Shown: positions 8,283 to 17,900 of the stretch, in pieces
Numbering within the stretch: position 1 is the first letter of the stretch
How the letters are laid out: every line of letters begins with the position of its first letter
NCBI GenBank assembly: GCA_016935595.1
Contig: JAFGQQ010000251.1
Span: 1-21,542, forward strand
DNA length: 21,542 nt
DNA from: Bacteroidales bacterium
Lineage (GTDB): Bacteria; Bacteroidota; Bacteroidia; Bacteroidales; UBA10428
Direction: 5' to 3'
The notes under the pieces: model-generated
Seen by the model: only the letters and a program-made list of their open reading frames with translations
Database searches by the model: none
Told to the model about the DNA's origin: nothing
Position numbers and translations under genes: made by a program

Positions 8283-8702
8283 ATGATAGCTATGAATAGT
8301 CTAAAAACTTTGAATGAAGATTATTATATAATTGATGGTGATAAGGAGGTTCCGACAGTTATATTAGATAAGAAACATAATAAATTTGAATTCAGTGGAA
8401 TTTCAATACCAGAGGATGCTTTGTCGTTTTATCTACCAATTATTGAATGGTTAGATTTATACAAATTTGCACCTAATGAAAAAACATCTGTATCTTTCAA
8501 AATGGTTTATATTAATTCAGCCTCATCGAAAATGTTAGATAGAGTTTTTCAAAAACTCGAGGAAATACACTCGTCAGGAAATCAAGTTGAAATACAGTGG
8601 TATTATCATATTGATGATGAAGACATGCTTACCGATGGGAAAATATACCTCGATAAAAAGTCAATGCCATTCGAATTAATAAATTATGGTAACAATAATT
8701 AA
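8283..8702 (+). CDS. SiaC-family (DUF1987) regulatory phosphoprotein
   Basis: This 139-residue cytoplasmic protein has the hallmarks of the SiaC/DUF1987 family: an N-terminal beta segment followed by SGISIPEDALSFYLPIIEWL (38-57), a central FKMVYINSASSKML (72-85), and a C-terminal IQWYYHIDDEDMLTDG (104-119). In Pseudomonas, SiaC is phosphorylated and dephosphorylated by SiaB/SiaA and in its unphosphorylated form binds the diguanylate cyclase SiaD. The Ser-rich NSASSK (78-83) aligns with the phosphorylation region there, though the exact residue is uncertain. An in-frame ATG at 8292 would remove three residues. It diverges from the radical SAM gene across 208 bases. No SiaA phosphatase, SiaB kinase or GGDEF gene is present, so its partners must lie elsewhere. 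Confidence 0.85.
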   Translation: MIAMNSLKTLNEDYYIIDGDKEVPTVILDKKHNKFEFSGISIPEDALSFYLPIIEWLDLYKFAPNEKTSVSFKMVYINSASSKMLDRVFQKLEEIHSSGNQVEIQWYYHIDDEDMLTDGKIYLDKKSMPFELINYGNNN

Positions 8703-8719
8703 ATAACATCGTTATTTAA
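8699..8719 (+). terminator. Small hairpin at the end of the SiaC-family gene
   Basis: A perfect 9-bp stem (TTAAATAAC / GTTATTTAA) with an ATC loop overlaps the stop codon at 8700-8702. It is AT-rich and lacks a clear T-run after it, so it may protect the 3' end rather than terminate. It is weak evidence for the end of a transcription unit. Confidence 0.3.
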
Positions 8720-8923
8720 GAATTATTAAAATATGGAAACTCACTCCGTATTATAATTTATTAATAATTAATAATTTAGAATACTAATGCAATGTAATTA
8801 GAAAATACACAATAATATTTATTTTTTGTAACTCTCTCAAAGTTAATATATACTATAACTTTATCATATAATTGTCGTAAAAATAAGCAGTGAAGCAATA
8901 TCCGATGAAGGATTAACTCAAGA

Positions 8924-9742
8924 ATGATGAGATTATTCATATTTATATTAATATTTATTGTTGGCAATTTTGATTTAATTGGACAGGAAAATAATTATTC
9001 TTTAATCAATTATATTCCGAGAGCTGGAAGGCCGCACCATGAAACAGTTCCGTATCAAAGTGACAGCTCAATTATTAGGATTTTCAAGGAAACATACTTA
9101 GATGGATTGATTCAAATTTACAGACATTTCCTTTCAGATAAAAACATATATATCGTTATTGACAACGATACATTATATTTCGATAATGATCAAAATATAA
9201 TAAATGGATATAAGACCGAATATTTTGCTGAATTTGAATATTTAATTGTTTCTAAATACAACGATAAGTCACTTCTTTGGTCAAAAGGTTATTATTTAGG
9301 CAATGATATTAATATTCAAATATCATCTTTTTCGTTCGAGTTAAAATCCGGAAGTATTTTATCTGAGTGCAGATGTAAATCTTCAAATAAATGTGTTGAT
9401 AATCTTACCTGGATACAGTTTTACGACGGGCAAAATATTAAGAGATTACAACTTTACGATGAAGAATCTCAAATAGAAAAAGACATTGAATTTTACTATA
9501 ATAATAAAGTGGCTGTTATTCAAACTTATTATAGTTATTTAGAGCATACCGATTCCATTTTTAACAAAAAGGGAGAATTAATATATGTAAATAAATACGA
9601 TACTTATGGTAATTTAATTACTCAAGAAAATCCTTTCGTTGATGGTATTCTTCATGAATTAAGAGAATCGGAATATGCATGGGATTTCTTTTACCCGTTT
9701 AATCATTGCAGTGAAAGCCTTCTTGTTGGAAGTAATTTTTAA
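8924..9742 (+). CDS. Secreted hypothetical protein
   Basis: I do not recognise this 272-residue protein. It has a clear signal peptide (MMRLFIFILIFIVGNFDLIGQ, cut near residue 20) and no further membrane segment. The mature part is rich in aromatic and acidic residues and in short beta-strand-like stretches. There is a cysteine cluster at about residues 146-155 (SECRCKSSNKC) and one further cysteine near the end. A segment near residue 220 (IFNKKGELIYVNKYDTYGNLI) resembles the strand-turn repeats of YD-repeat or MORN-like proteins, but only one unit is visible. It stands alone: 221 bases separate it from the SiaC-family gene and 117 from lacI, and it need not belong to either unit. A second ATG at 8927 is equally possible. 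Confidence 0.6.
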   Translation: MMRLFIFILIFIVGNFDLIGQENNYSLINYIPRAGRPHHETVPYQSDSSIIRIFKETYLDGLIQIYRHFLSDKNIYIVIDNDTLYFDNDQNIINGYKTEYFAEFEYLIVSKYNDKSLLWSKGYYLGNDINIQISSFSFELKSGSILSECRCKSSNKCVDNLTWIQFYDGQNIKRLQLYDEESQIEKDIEFYYNNKVAVIQTYYSYLEHTDSIFNKKGELIYVNKYDTYGNLITQENPFVDGILHELRESEYAWDFFYPFNHCSESLLVGSNF

Positions 9743-9845
9743 TAATATTAAATTATGCTAAAAAACATATAGGATAAAAAAATAAATAAAAATTTCATAA
9801 TTTATTTCAAAAACAAATTATTATCAAAAAATAATAAAATAGTTG

Positions 9846-9853
9846 TATTTTTG
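9846..9853 (+). promoter_or_regulatory. Possible -7 promoter element of the lacI-type gene
   Basis: TATTTTTG matches the Bacteroidota -7 consensus TAnnTTTG. It ends only six bases before the preferred ATG at 9860, so the transcript would be leaderless or nearly so. No -33 TTTG/TTG is seen 19 bases upstream, which makes the call weak. Confidence 0.3.
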
Positions 9854-9859
9854 ATAATT

Positions 9860-10882
9860 ATGAGAAGTGCACAAGTTACTATTAAAGATATTGCAAGCAG
9901 ACTAGGTATTTCACCTTCCACTGTATCAAGGGCTTTAAAAGATCATCCTGATATAAGTCCTGAAACAAAAGAAGCAGTTCAAAAATTGGCAAAAGAACTG
10001 AATTATAATCCCAATTTAGTAGCATTAAGCCTCAGGCATAGCAAAACCAATACCATTGGTGTAATTATTCCCGAAATGGTTCATTATTTCTTCTCAACAG
10101 TCATCAGTGGAATTGAAGACTTGGCTTATGATTCAGGCTACAACGTAATGATTTGCCAGTCGAATGAACTTTATGAACGGGAAGTTTCCAGTACACAAGC
10201 TTTATTAGCCAGCAGAATTGAAGGGTTATTGGTTTCATTATCAAAAACAACAATTAAATATGATCATTTTATTAATTTATATGAAAATGGTATTCCAATT
10301 GTATTTTTCGACCGGTTTTGCCCTGTAATGCAAACAGACAGGGTTATTGTCGACGATTTTACCGGAGCCTACAATGCTACTAAACATTTAATTAAACAGG
10401 GATGCCAAAGAATTGCACATTTATTTGCACCTCAACACCTGGCTATTGGTAAAAACCGGCTTGAAGGTTATTTATCGGCGTTAAAAGACAATAATATTCA
10501 ATCTGATAATGAAATAATTGTGAAATGTGATACACATGAAGAAGCATTAGAAATAGTACCACGATTATTAAACCTGCCCTTCCCTCCTGATGGTATTTTT
10601 GCAGTAAATGATAACGCAGCTTCTGCTGCCATGATATGTGCCAAAAATAAAAATCTTAAAATCCCTGACGATATTGCAATAGTAGGTTTTTCTAATAGTC
10701 TGATCAGCACGGTTACTGATCCTGGTTTAACCTCAGTTGAACAAAGCGGCTATGAAATGGGCAGAAAAGCAATGGAAATGTTATTGAACAGGATTAATTC
10801 TGAAGAAGATTATCCTGCTAAAACTGAAATTCTTAAAACCGACCTAATTATAAGGAAATCTTCAAAAAAGATAATATTTTAA
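9860..10882 (+). CDS. LacI-family transcriptional regulator of the maltose locus
   Basis: The start is the ATG at 9860 (MRSAQVTIKD); an in-frame TTG nine bases earlier would add only MII. The 340-residue protein has an N-terminal LacI helix-turn-helix (residues 7-27, IKDIASRLGISPSTVSRALK), a hinge (about 48-60, NYNPNLVALSLR), and a periplasmic-binding-protein-like effector domain from TIGVIIPE (65-72) to the end. It should bind palindromic operators with a central CG; two such sites, GCAAACGTTTGC at 4992-5003 and a variant at 10922-10934, lie near the amylase and MFS genes. The effector is probably maltose or a maltooligosaccharide, judged only from the neighbours. It is followed by 172 bases containing the operator and promoter of the MFS gene. 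It may activate or repress; the operator position is discussed in the findings. Confidence 0.9.
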   Translation: MRSAQVTIKDIASRLGISPSTVSRALKDHPDISPETKEAVQKLAKELNYNPNLVALSLRHSKTNTIGVIIPEMVHYFFSTVISGIEDLAYDSGYNVMICQSNELYEREVSSTQALLASRIEGLLVSLSKTTIKYDHFINLYENGIPIVFFDRFCPVMQTDRVIVDDFTGAYNATKHLIKQGCQRIAHLFAPQHLAIGKNRLEGYLSALKDNNIQSDNEIIVKCDTHEEALEIVPRLLNLPFPPDGIFAVNDNAASAAMICAKNKNLKIPDDIAIVGFSNSLISTVTDPGLTSVEQSGYEMGRKAMEMLLNRINSEEDYPAKTEILKTDLIIRKSSKKIIF

Positions 10883-10886
10883 TTTA

Positions 10887-10913
10887 ATTGTTAGTAAACA
10901 ATAAAAATTTTTT
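10887..10913 (+). terminator. Weak hairpin with T-run after the lacI-type gene
   Basis: ATTGTT (10887-10892) pairs with AACAAT (10897-10902) across a four-base loop, and a short T-rich run follows from about 10907. The stem is only six mostly A-T pairs, so any termination would be inefficient. Confidence 0.3.
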
Positions 10914-10921
10914 TAATCCTC

Positions 10922-10934
10922 CGCAAACGTTTGA
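10922..10934 (+). promoter_or_regulatory. LacI-family operator upstream of the MFS gene
   Basis: CCGCAAACGTTTG contains the palindromic core CAAACGTTTG with a central CG. The same 13 bases occur, in the same orientation to the downstream gene, before the secreted amylase (5005 to 4993 on the minus strand). The site is 120 bases before the MFS ATG and 57 bases upstream of the putative -33 element. Confidence 0.7.
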
Positions 10935-10991
10935 AACAATATTTTGGTGACGTAACGCCCTCAATCTCAGTAAGTAACATTGAAAAAATCC

Positions 10992-11022
10992 ATTGTTATT
11001 TCATTGGTTTTACATATATTTG
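10992..11022 (+). promoter_or_regulatory. Bacteroidota-type promoter of the maltose operon
   Basis: ATTG at 10992-10995 (three of four bases of the -33 TTTG box) is followed by exactly 19 bases and then TATATTTG at 11015-11022, a full match to the -7 consensus TAnnTTTG. Transcription would start near 11029, giving a leader of about 26 bases before the MFS ATG at 11055. It probably drives MFS, GH65, susC and susD. Confidence 0.65.
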
Positions 11023-11054
11023 ACCAAAAATATTGAGGTCATTTAATTGGAATA

Positions 11055-12572
11055 ATGAAAAAACCACGATTAAGTTTTTGGCAAATCTGGAATATGAGTT
11101 TCGGATTCTTTGGAATTCAATTTGGATTTGCACTCCAAAATGCCAATGTAAGCAGGATTTTTGAAACACTCGGAGCTAAAATCGATCTTATACCTATTCT
11201 ATGGGTCGCTGCTCCGGTAACAGGTTTAATTGTTCAACCCATCATTGGCCATATGAGCGATAATACCTGGAACAGATTAGGGCGAAGGCGACCGTATTTT
11301 CTCATAGGAGCAATCCTTGCTTCATTGGCATTACTGATTATGCCGAATTCACCGGTTCTTTGGTTTGCAGCAGGTATGCTCTGGATTATGGATGCATCCA
11401 TTAATATATCAATGGAACCATTCCGCGCCTTTGTTGGAGATATGTTAACAAACGAACAACGTACCAAAGGTTTTGCAATGCAAAGCTTTTTTATAGGTAC
11501 AGGTGCGGTTATTGCTTCTATTCTTCCATGGGTGATTACCAATATCTTTAAAATTTCCAATATTGCTGAAAATGAAAATCAAATACCTCCTCATGTTAAA
11601 TTCGCTTTTTATATTGGAGGTACTATATTTTTCCTTGCAGTACTATGGACAGTAATTTCAACAAAAGAATATTCACCTGAAGAATTAAAATCATTTGAGG
11701 AAGAAGAAAAAACAAATCCTGATAAAAACTTAAATAAGAGTAACACGCAAAATGTAAAAGAAAAAAAAATCAAGTATCTCAGAAATTTTATCTTTTGGAT
11801 ACTAGCTGGAAGTATTATTACATGGTTAATAGCCAAAAACAACTGGGATAAAGAACTCTATATACTGGGTGGCGGTTTAATTGCTTTTGGAATTATCCAA
11901 TTTTTTGCGGGATTCCTGAAAAAAATGGGACTTTCAAATAACGGATTTGTAGAAGTAATTGAAGATATGTTCCATATGCCCAAAACCATGGCCCAACTGG
12001 CAATTGTGCAATTCTTTAGCTGGTTTGCCTTATTCGCTATGTGGATATATACTACATCGGCAGTTACAAGTCATATTTTTGGTTCAAGCGATACAACCTC
12101 AAAATTATACAATAATGGCGCCGACTGGGTTGGGGTATTATTTGCCGTTTATAACGGTTTTGCAGCATTAGTGGCATTTCTTTTACCAGTACTGGCTAAA
12201 TTAACCAATAGAAGAATTACTCATTTAATCTCGCTAGTATTTGGTGGCATAGGATTAGGGTCATTTTATCTGGTCAGGGATCCCAACATTTTAATAATTT
12301 CCATGTTTGGAGTAGGCTTTGCCTGGGCCAGTATTTTATCTATGCCATACGCAATGCTTACTAGTGCACTTCCACAAAATAAAATGGGTGTATATATGGG
12401 TATCTTTAATTTTTTTATTGTGATTCCACAAATTCTGGCAGCAAGTATCCTTGGTTTCTTTGTCAGAAGTCTTTTTGCGGGGCAATCGATTTATGCCCTT
12501 GTATTGGGAGGTGGATCATTAATTATAGCCGGAATACTTACACTTTTTATTCAAGATAAATACGATCATTAA
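11055..12572 (+). CDS. MFS sugar transporter (SLC45/GPH-like), probable maltose importer
   Basis: This 505-residue inner-membrane protein carries the MFS/GPH signature GHMSDNTWNRLGRRRPY (65-81) after the second helix, and the SLC45-like start FWQIWNMSFGFFGIQFGFAL (8-27). By hydropathy I count about 14 membrane segments rather than 12. The extra pair (about 244-260 and 268-287) follows a charged cytoplasmic loop (about 205-241, rich in E and K) between the two halves. Bacteroidota carriers of this type sit in maltose loci next to GH65 phosphorylases and are thought to move maltose from periplasm to cytoplasm with protons. The gene is first after the operator and promoter, and the GH65 gene follows 48 bases later, so uptake and phosphorolysis are coupled. 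Maltose as substrate is inferred from context. Confidence 0.88.
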   Translation: MKKPRLSFWQIWNMSFGFFGIQFGFALQNANVSRIFETLGAKIDLIPILWVAAPVTGLIVQPIIGHMSDNTWNRLGRRRPYFLIGAILASLALLIMPNSPVLWFAAGMLWIMDASINISMEPFRAFVGDMLTNEQRTKGFAMQSFFIGTGAVIASILPWVITNIFKISNIAENENQIPPHVKFAFYIGGTIFFLAVLWTVISTKEYSPEELKSFEEEEKTNPDKNLNKSNTQNVKEKKIKYLRNFIFWILAGSIITWLIAKNNWDKELYILGGGLIAFGIIQFFAGFLKKMGLSNNGFVEVIEDMFHMPKTMAQLAIVQFFSWFALFAMWIYTTSAVTSHIFGSSDTTSKLYNNGADWVGVLFAVYNGFAALVAFLLPVLAKLTNRRITHLISLVFGGIGLGSFYLVRDPNILIISMFGVGFAWASILSMPYAMLTSALPQNKMGVYMGIFNFFIVIPQILAASILGFFVRSLFAGQSIYALVLGGGSLIIAGILTLFIQDKYDH

Positions 12573-12620
12573 ACATCATATTATTATGATTTATAAAATA
12601 TTTTAACAAAAATATTTGAA

Positions 12621-14942
12621 ATGAACCAATACTTAAAAATAGATCCCTGGTGTATTATTGAAGAAGGTTTTAATGAAAATAACCATAAATCTTCTGAAAG
12701 TATTTTTAGTATTGGAAATGGGCGAACCGGTCAGCGGGCAAATTTTGAAGAAGAGTATTCCGGTCCTTCTTTACAAGGTTCATATATTGCCGGAGTATAC
12801 TATCCTGATAAAACAAAAGTAGGCTGGTGGAAAAACGGTTACCCTGAATATTTTGCCAAAGTATTGAATTCTCCAAACTGGATTGGAATTAACATTCAAA
12901 TTGGTAATGAAAAGCTTGATTTAGCAAAATGCAAAGTTAAAGAATTTTCTAGGGTACTTAATTTGAAGGAAGGAACTTTAAGCCGGAAATTCATTGCAGA
13001 ATTTCCATCGGGAAAACAAGTTGAAGTTAATTCCATACGATTTCTAAGCATGGCTTCCCCTGAAATAGGCGCATTAAAATACTCTTTAAAAGCCATAAAT
13101 TTTTCAGGTGAAATTAAGTTTTCGGCCTATTTAGATGGAGATGTACGTAACCAAGATGCTAATTGGGATGAAATGTTCTGGGAACCGGTTTCTCTTGAAA
13201 TAAAATTTAATGAAGGATATATTACAACCCGAACCAAAAAAACTGATTTTGATGTATGCATCGGGATGAATGTTGAAACTTACATTGATGGAAATTTTAT
13301 AAATAAGAAGCCAAAAAATATATCTAAAAATCTATTTGTATCTGCAGAATATTCAACTCACCCTAATCAGGGTCAAACACTTGAAATTTATAAATATGCA
13401 GCCATTTTATCTTCAATGTACCACGATAAAAAAGCATTGGTAAGTGATGCAAAAAAAGTTATAAAAAAAGCTGTAAATAAAGGTTTCGAGAAATTATTAG
13501 AAGATCATCGTCAAAAGTGGGAAAAAATATGGGAACATAGCGATATTATTATTGAAGGGGATGACCCTGCCCAGCAAAGTATCAGATTTAATATTTTCCA
13601 CCTGAACCAGACCTACACAGGTGAGGATGAAAGACTAAACATCGGACCTAAAGGTTTTACAGGAGAAAAATATGGTGGCAGTACCTATTGGGATACTGAA
13701 GCATATTGTTTGCCTTTCTTTTTATGCACTGCACCGCAATCAGTATCAAGAAATCTGTTACTATATCGTTACAAACATTTAGATAAAGCAATTCAAAACG
13801 GGAAAAAACTAGGTTTTAAAAATGGTGCAGCTATGTATCCTATGGTAACCATGAATGGAGAAGAATGTCATAACGAATGGGAAATTACATTTGAAGAGAT
13901 ACACAGGAATGGCGCAATAGCATTTGCCATTTATAATTATTTAAAACATACAGGTGATATAGAATATTTAATTGATTATGGGCTGGAAGTTCTTATAGCA
14001 ATATCGCGATTTTGGTGTCAACGGGTAAATTATTCAGAACATAAATCTAAATATGTTATTCTAGGAGTTACGGGTCCAAACGAATATGAAAATAATATAA
14101 ATAATAACTGGTATACCAATAAAATAGCTACCTGGACATTAAAATATACATTAGATGCCATTAATTATTTAAAAAGCAGCTATCGGGAAAAATTCAAAAG
14201 CTTATGTGAACGAATTAGTTTAGACGTAAATAAAGAGACTAAGAAATGGAATCATATTATTGATAATATGTATTTTCCAACTATTGAAAAAAAAGGTTTA
14301 TTCCTTCAGCAAGAGGGCTATTTAGACAAAGAATTATTAACCATAAAAGACCTCTCCCCTTCCGACCAGCCGCTAAACCAGAAATGGTCATGGGACAGGA
14401 TTCTCAGATCATGTTTCATAAAACAGGCAGATACATTACAGGGAATATATTTGTTTGAGGAAGAATACGATACGGAAACAATCCGTAAACATTTCGATTT
14501 TTACGAACCACGAACTGTACATGAATCATCACTATCATCCTGCATCCATTCAATATTAGCAGCAAAAATAGGTAAAATTGACAAAGCATATGAATTATAT
14601 TTAAGAACTTCAAGATTAGACCTTGATGATTATAATAATGAAGTTAACGAAGGCCTGCACATTACCAGTATGGCTGGCACATGGATGTCGGTGGTTGAAG
14701 GTTTTGGCGGTAAACGAATTAAAGACGGAAAACTATATTTTGATCCTAAAATTCCAAAAATCTGGAAATCTTTTTCCTTTAAAATAAATTATCGAAATAG
14801 TTTGCTTAAAATTTCAGCAACAGCCAATGAGATAATTGTTCAGAATGAATCGAAAGCCGATATTGAAGTTGATATTAAAGGAAAAGTTATTAACTTACTT
14901 AAAAATAGTACTCAAACAATTAAAATAAATAATATTAATTAA
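12621..14942 (+). CDS. mapA: GH65 maltose phosphorylase
   Basis: The 773-residue cytoplasmic enzyme should convert maltose plus phosphate to glucose and beta-D-glucose-1-phosphate. It has the GH65 layout: N-terminal beta-sandwich (about 1-270), linker, (alpha/alpha)6 barrel (about 320-690) and a short C-terminal beta part. Visible motifs are SIGNGRTGQRANFEE (30-44), YWDTEAYCLPFF (356-367), GEECHNEWEITFEEIHRNGA (413-432), TGPNEYENN (484-492) with catalytic acid E488, KQADTLQG (601-608), and HESSLS (634-639), which belongs to the phosphate site. The HNEWEITFEE loop favours maltose phosphorylase over trehalose or kojibiose phosphorylases, though specificity within GH65 can shift with few changes. 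Its length is normal for the family. It sits between the MFS carrier and susC. The beta-phosphoglucomutase needed to use its product is not in the window. Confidence 0.88.
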   Translation: MNQYLKIDPWCIIEEGFNENNHKSSESIFSIGNGRTGQRANFEEEYSGPSLQGSYIAGVYYPDKTKVGWWKNGYPEYFAKVLNSPNWIGINIQIGNEKLDLAKCKVKEFSRVLNLKEGTLSRKFIAEFPSGKQVEVNSIRFLSMASPEIGALKYSLKAINFSGEIKFSAYLDGDVRNQDANWDEMFWEPVSLEIKFNEGYITTRTKKTDFDVCIGMNVETYIDGNFINKKPKNISKNLFVSAEYSTHPNQGQTLEIYKYAAILSSMYHDKKALVSDAKKVIKKAVNKGFEKLLEDHRQKWEKIWEHSDIIIEGDDPAQQSIRFNIFHLNQTYTGEDERLNIGPKGFTGEKYGGSTYWDTEAYCLPFFLCTAPQSVSRNLLLYRYKHLDKAIQNGKKLGFKNGAAMYPMVTMNGEECHNEWEITFEEIHRNGAIAFAIYNYLKHTGDIEYLIDYGLEVLIAISRFWCQRVNYSEHKSKYVILGVTGPNEYENNINNNWYTNKIATWTLKYTLDAINYLKSSYREKFKSLCERISLDVNKETKKWNHIIDNMYFPTIEKKGLFLQQEGYLDKELLTIKDLSPSDQPLNQKWSWDRILRSCFIKQADTLQGIYLFEEEYDTETIRKHFDFYEPRTVHESSLSSCIHSILAAKIGKIDKAYELYLRTSRLDLDDYNNEVNEGLHITSMAGTWMSVVEGFGGKRIKDGKLYFDPKIPKIWKSFSFKINYRNSLLKISATANEIIVQNESKADIEVDIKGKVINLLKNSTQTIKINNIN

Positions 14943-14966
14943 ATAACCCGACTAATTAAACTTATT

Positions 14967-17900
14967 ATGAAGAACAAAAAACATTTAAGCAAAATAGTAA
15001 TAATCCTGCTAATTTGCTTTACACATTTAACCGCTTTCTCACAAGGAAGGGTCATTACCGGAAAGGTAACTGATCCTGGCGGTGAAGGGCTTCCCGGAGT
15101 TAGTATTATTGTAAAAGGCACAACTCTCGGGACTATTACCGATTATGAAGGTAATTATTCTTTATCAAATGTTGATGAAGATGCAATATTGGTTTATTCT
15201 TATATAGGTTATATTTCACAAGAAATTAGCACTAGCGGAAAAACAACCATTGACCTGGTGCTTGAAGAAGACATCATGGAACTTGAAGAAATTGTTGTAT
15301 TGGGTTATGGTACTGCAAAAAAGAAAGATCTTACCGGATCTTTAGCTTCCTTAAAAGAAGAGGATTTTAATACAAATGCAGGTGCTACACCTGAACAACT
15401 AATACAGGGACGTATTGCAGGTGTACATATTACTTCAAATAGTGGAGAACCTGGAGCTGGCGCGCAAATCAGAATAAGAGGCACCAGTACCATTCGTTCT
15501 GGTCAACAGCCATTATATGTTATTGATGGAATACCTCTCGATATAAAAAATATTTCTCCTGATAATCCGTCTGCAACAGGAGTTGGAAATGCGCAAGCAA
15601 CCAATCCGTTAAGCTTTATTAATCCTAATGATATCGAATCGATAGATATTCTTAAAGATGCCTCTGCTGCAGCAATTTATGGAGCAAGAGGAGCAAATGG
15701 TGTTATACTTATTACAACCAAAAAAGGAAAAGAAGGAACAAGTCAAGTTGATTACTCAGCATATATGAGTGTCTCAAAACTCCCTAAACAACTTGATGTT
15801 CTTACAGCAGACAAATGGGTAGCCTATCGAGTTGATACACTTGGGAAACAAATTGATGATGCTAACCATTACGGCAATAAAACAAATTGGCAGGATGAAA
15901 TATTCCGCACTGCTTTCACCCATAGTCATAATCTTTCCATTTCAGGAGGAAGCGCAAAAACATCTTATCGTACCTCATTTAATTATTTAGACCAGGAAGG
16001 TATAATTAAAAGTTCAGATTTTAAAAGGTTAACCGGACGATTAAATATTACACATAAAGCGCTTAATGATAAATTGAATATTGAATCAAATCTAATTGCT
16101 TCACAAGTTAATGAAAATAGAGTCCCGGTTGGAGCTAACGGTTATGAAGGCGACCTGCTTTTAAATGCTTTAAAAACTAATCCAACATGGCCTGCATATG
16201 ATTCAACCGGAGCTCCTTTTCAAACTATTTCAGGTGAGGAGCGTAATCCAATAGCAATGCTTGAGTATACAGATGATAAAACACGTACTAATCGTATATT
16301 AGGAGGTCTTGCCGGAACTTTAACAATAATTGACGGCTTAAATTATAAAATAAACTTTGGAGTTGATTATGCAAATGCTACAAGACGAATTAATCAAAGT
16401 CAAAGATTAATTTATCTGCAAGATAGAAACGGATCGGCCCAAATAAATAACAAGGAGATTTATAATTATTTAATAGAACACACATTAAATTATAGTAAAG
16501 ATTTAGGAAACCAATCAATAAGTCTATTAGCAGGATTTTCATTCCAGGATTTTATGGACAGGGGTTACAATGTTCTTGCCGCAGGTTTCACAACAGATAA
16601 AATGTTATATACAAATAAAATTGAAACAGGTGATAACACTTATAATGAAATCTACTCATGGGCAACTAAAGTTCAAATGCAATCATTCTTCGGAAGAATT
16701 AACTATAACTTAATGGAAAAATATTTAATAACAGCTACTTTTAGAAGAGATGGTTCTTCAAAATTTGGTAAAAACAATAAATACGGTAATTTTCCGTCAT
16801 TCGCAATTGCCTGGAGATTATCGGAAGAAGAATTTATCAAAAATTTAGGTATTTTTTACAATCTAAAATTACGAGGTGGTTGGGGACAAACAGGTAATTC
16901 GGAGATCGATCCCGAACAATCACAATACTTATATGATCCAAACGTAAATGCACAAGCATTGACTGGTGAGGGGAAAATTGTTGGTTTTAAAGTTTCAAGA
17001 ACACCTAATCCCGATCTTACATGGGAAACAACAACTTCAACTAATATCGGACTTGATTATGGATTTTATGATGGCCGTTTATCAGGTACTGTAGATATAT
17101 TCAGGAAAAAAACAACTGATATGTTGATGCTTACACCTGCCCTTCCAGGGTCACCTACTGCAAATGTCTATAAAAATATCGATAAAGGATACATTCAAAA
17201 TAACGGTCTTGAATTAGGATTAACAGGAGTGTTGCTAAATACAGCAGATTATGGCTGGGAAATAAACGGGAACTTTACTACAATTAAAAATATTGTTAAA
17301 GACATGAAACAGGAATTAATCCCTACTGGTCGTGCCCAGGGTCAGGGTTTAACTGGTGCTTATGCCCAGGTTATTACAAATGATGAGCCAATGAATACCT
17401 TTTATGGTCTGAGAATTGATTCCATAGTCGGGGGTAAAGTATTTTATGAGAAAGTAATCGATTCAATTGTCGATGGTGAGATACATTATGGATTTGCCGA
17501 TTCATTAATGTTTCTCGGTAATGCATTGCCCAAATTCACCTGGAGTCTGAATAATACTTTCAGATATAAAAATTTTGATTTAACCATCTTCATTGAAGGC
17601 GTTCATGGAAATAAAATTTTTAATAATACAGCCCTTTTATTGGATAAAAGAAATTTAACGCAGGCAAAGAATGCACTTGATGATTTTGTTTATGACGAAA
17701 TTAATCCAACCTCTTATACACCTAAAGTATCCAACAGGTATATTGAAGATGGATCATATATAAGACTTAGTAATGTTAGTTTAGGATATAATTTTAATAT
17801 TGAAAAAATATCTGTGATCAGCAAGGCAAGAATATACGTAACAGGATCTAATCTGTTATTGATAACGAAATATACAGGATATGATCCTGATGTAAGCAGT

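Noticed and set aside
8776..8967. 63-codon minus-strand open frame between the SiaC-family gene and the secreted protein gene
   Set aside because: It is low-complexity, AT-driven, overlaps the start of a better-supported gene and shows no recognisable features.
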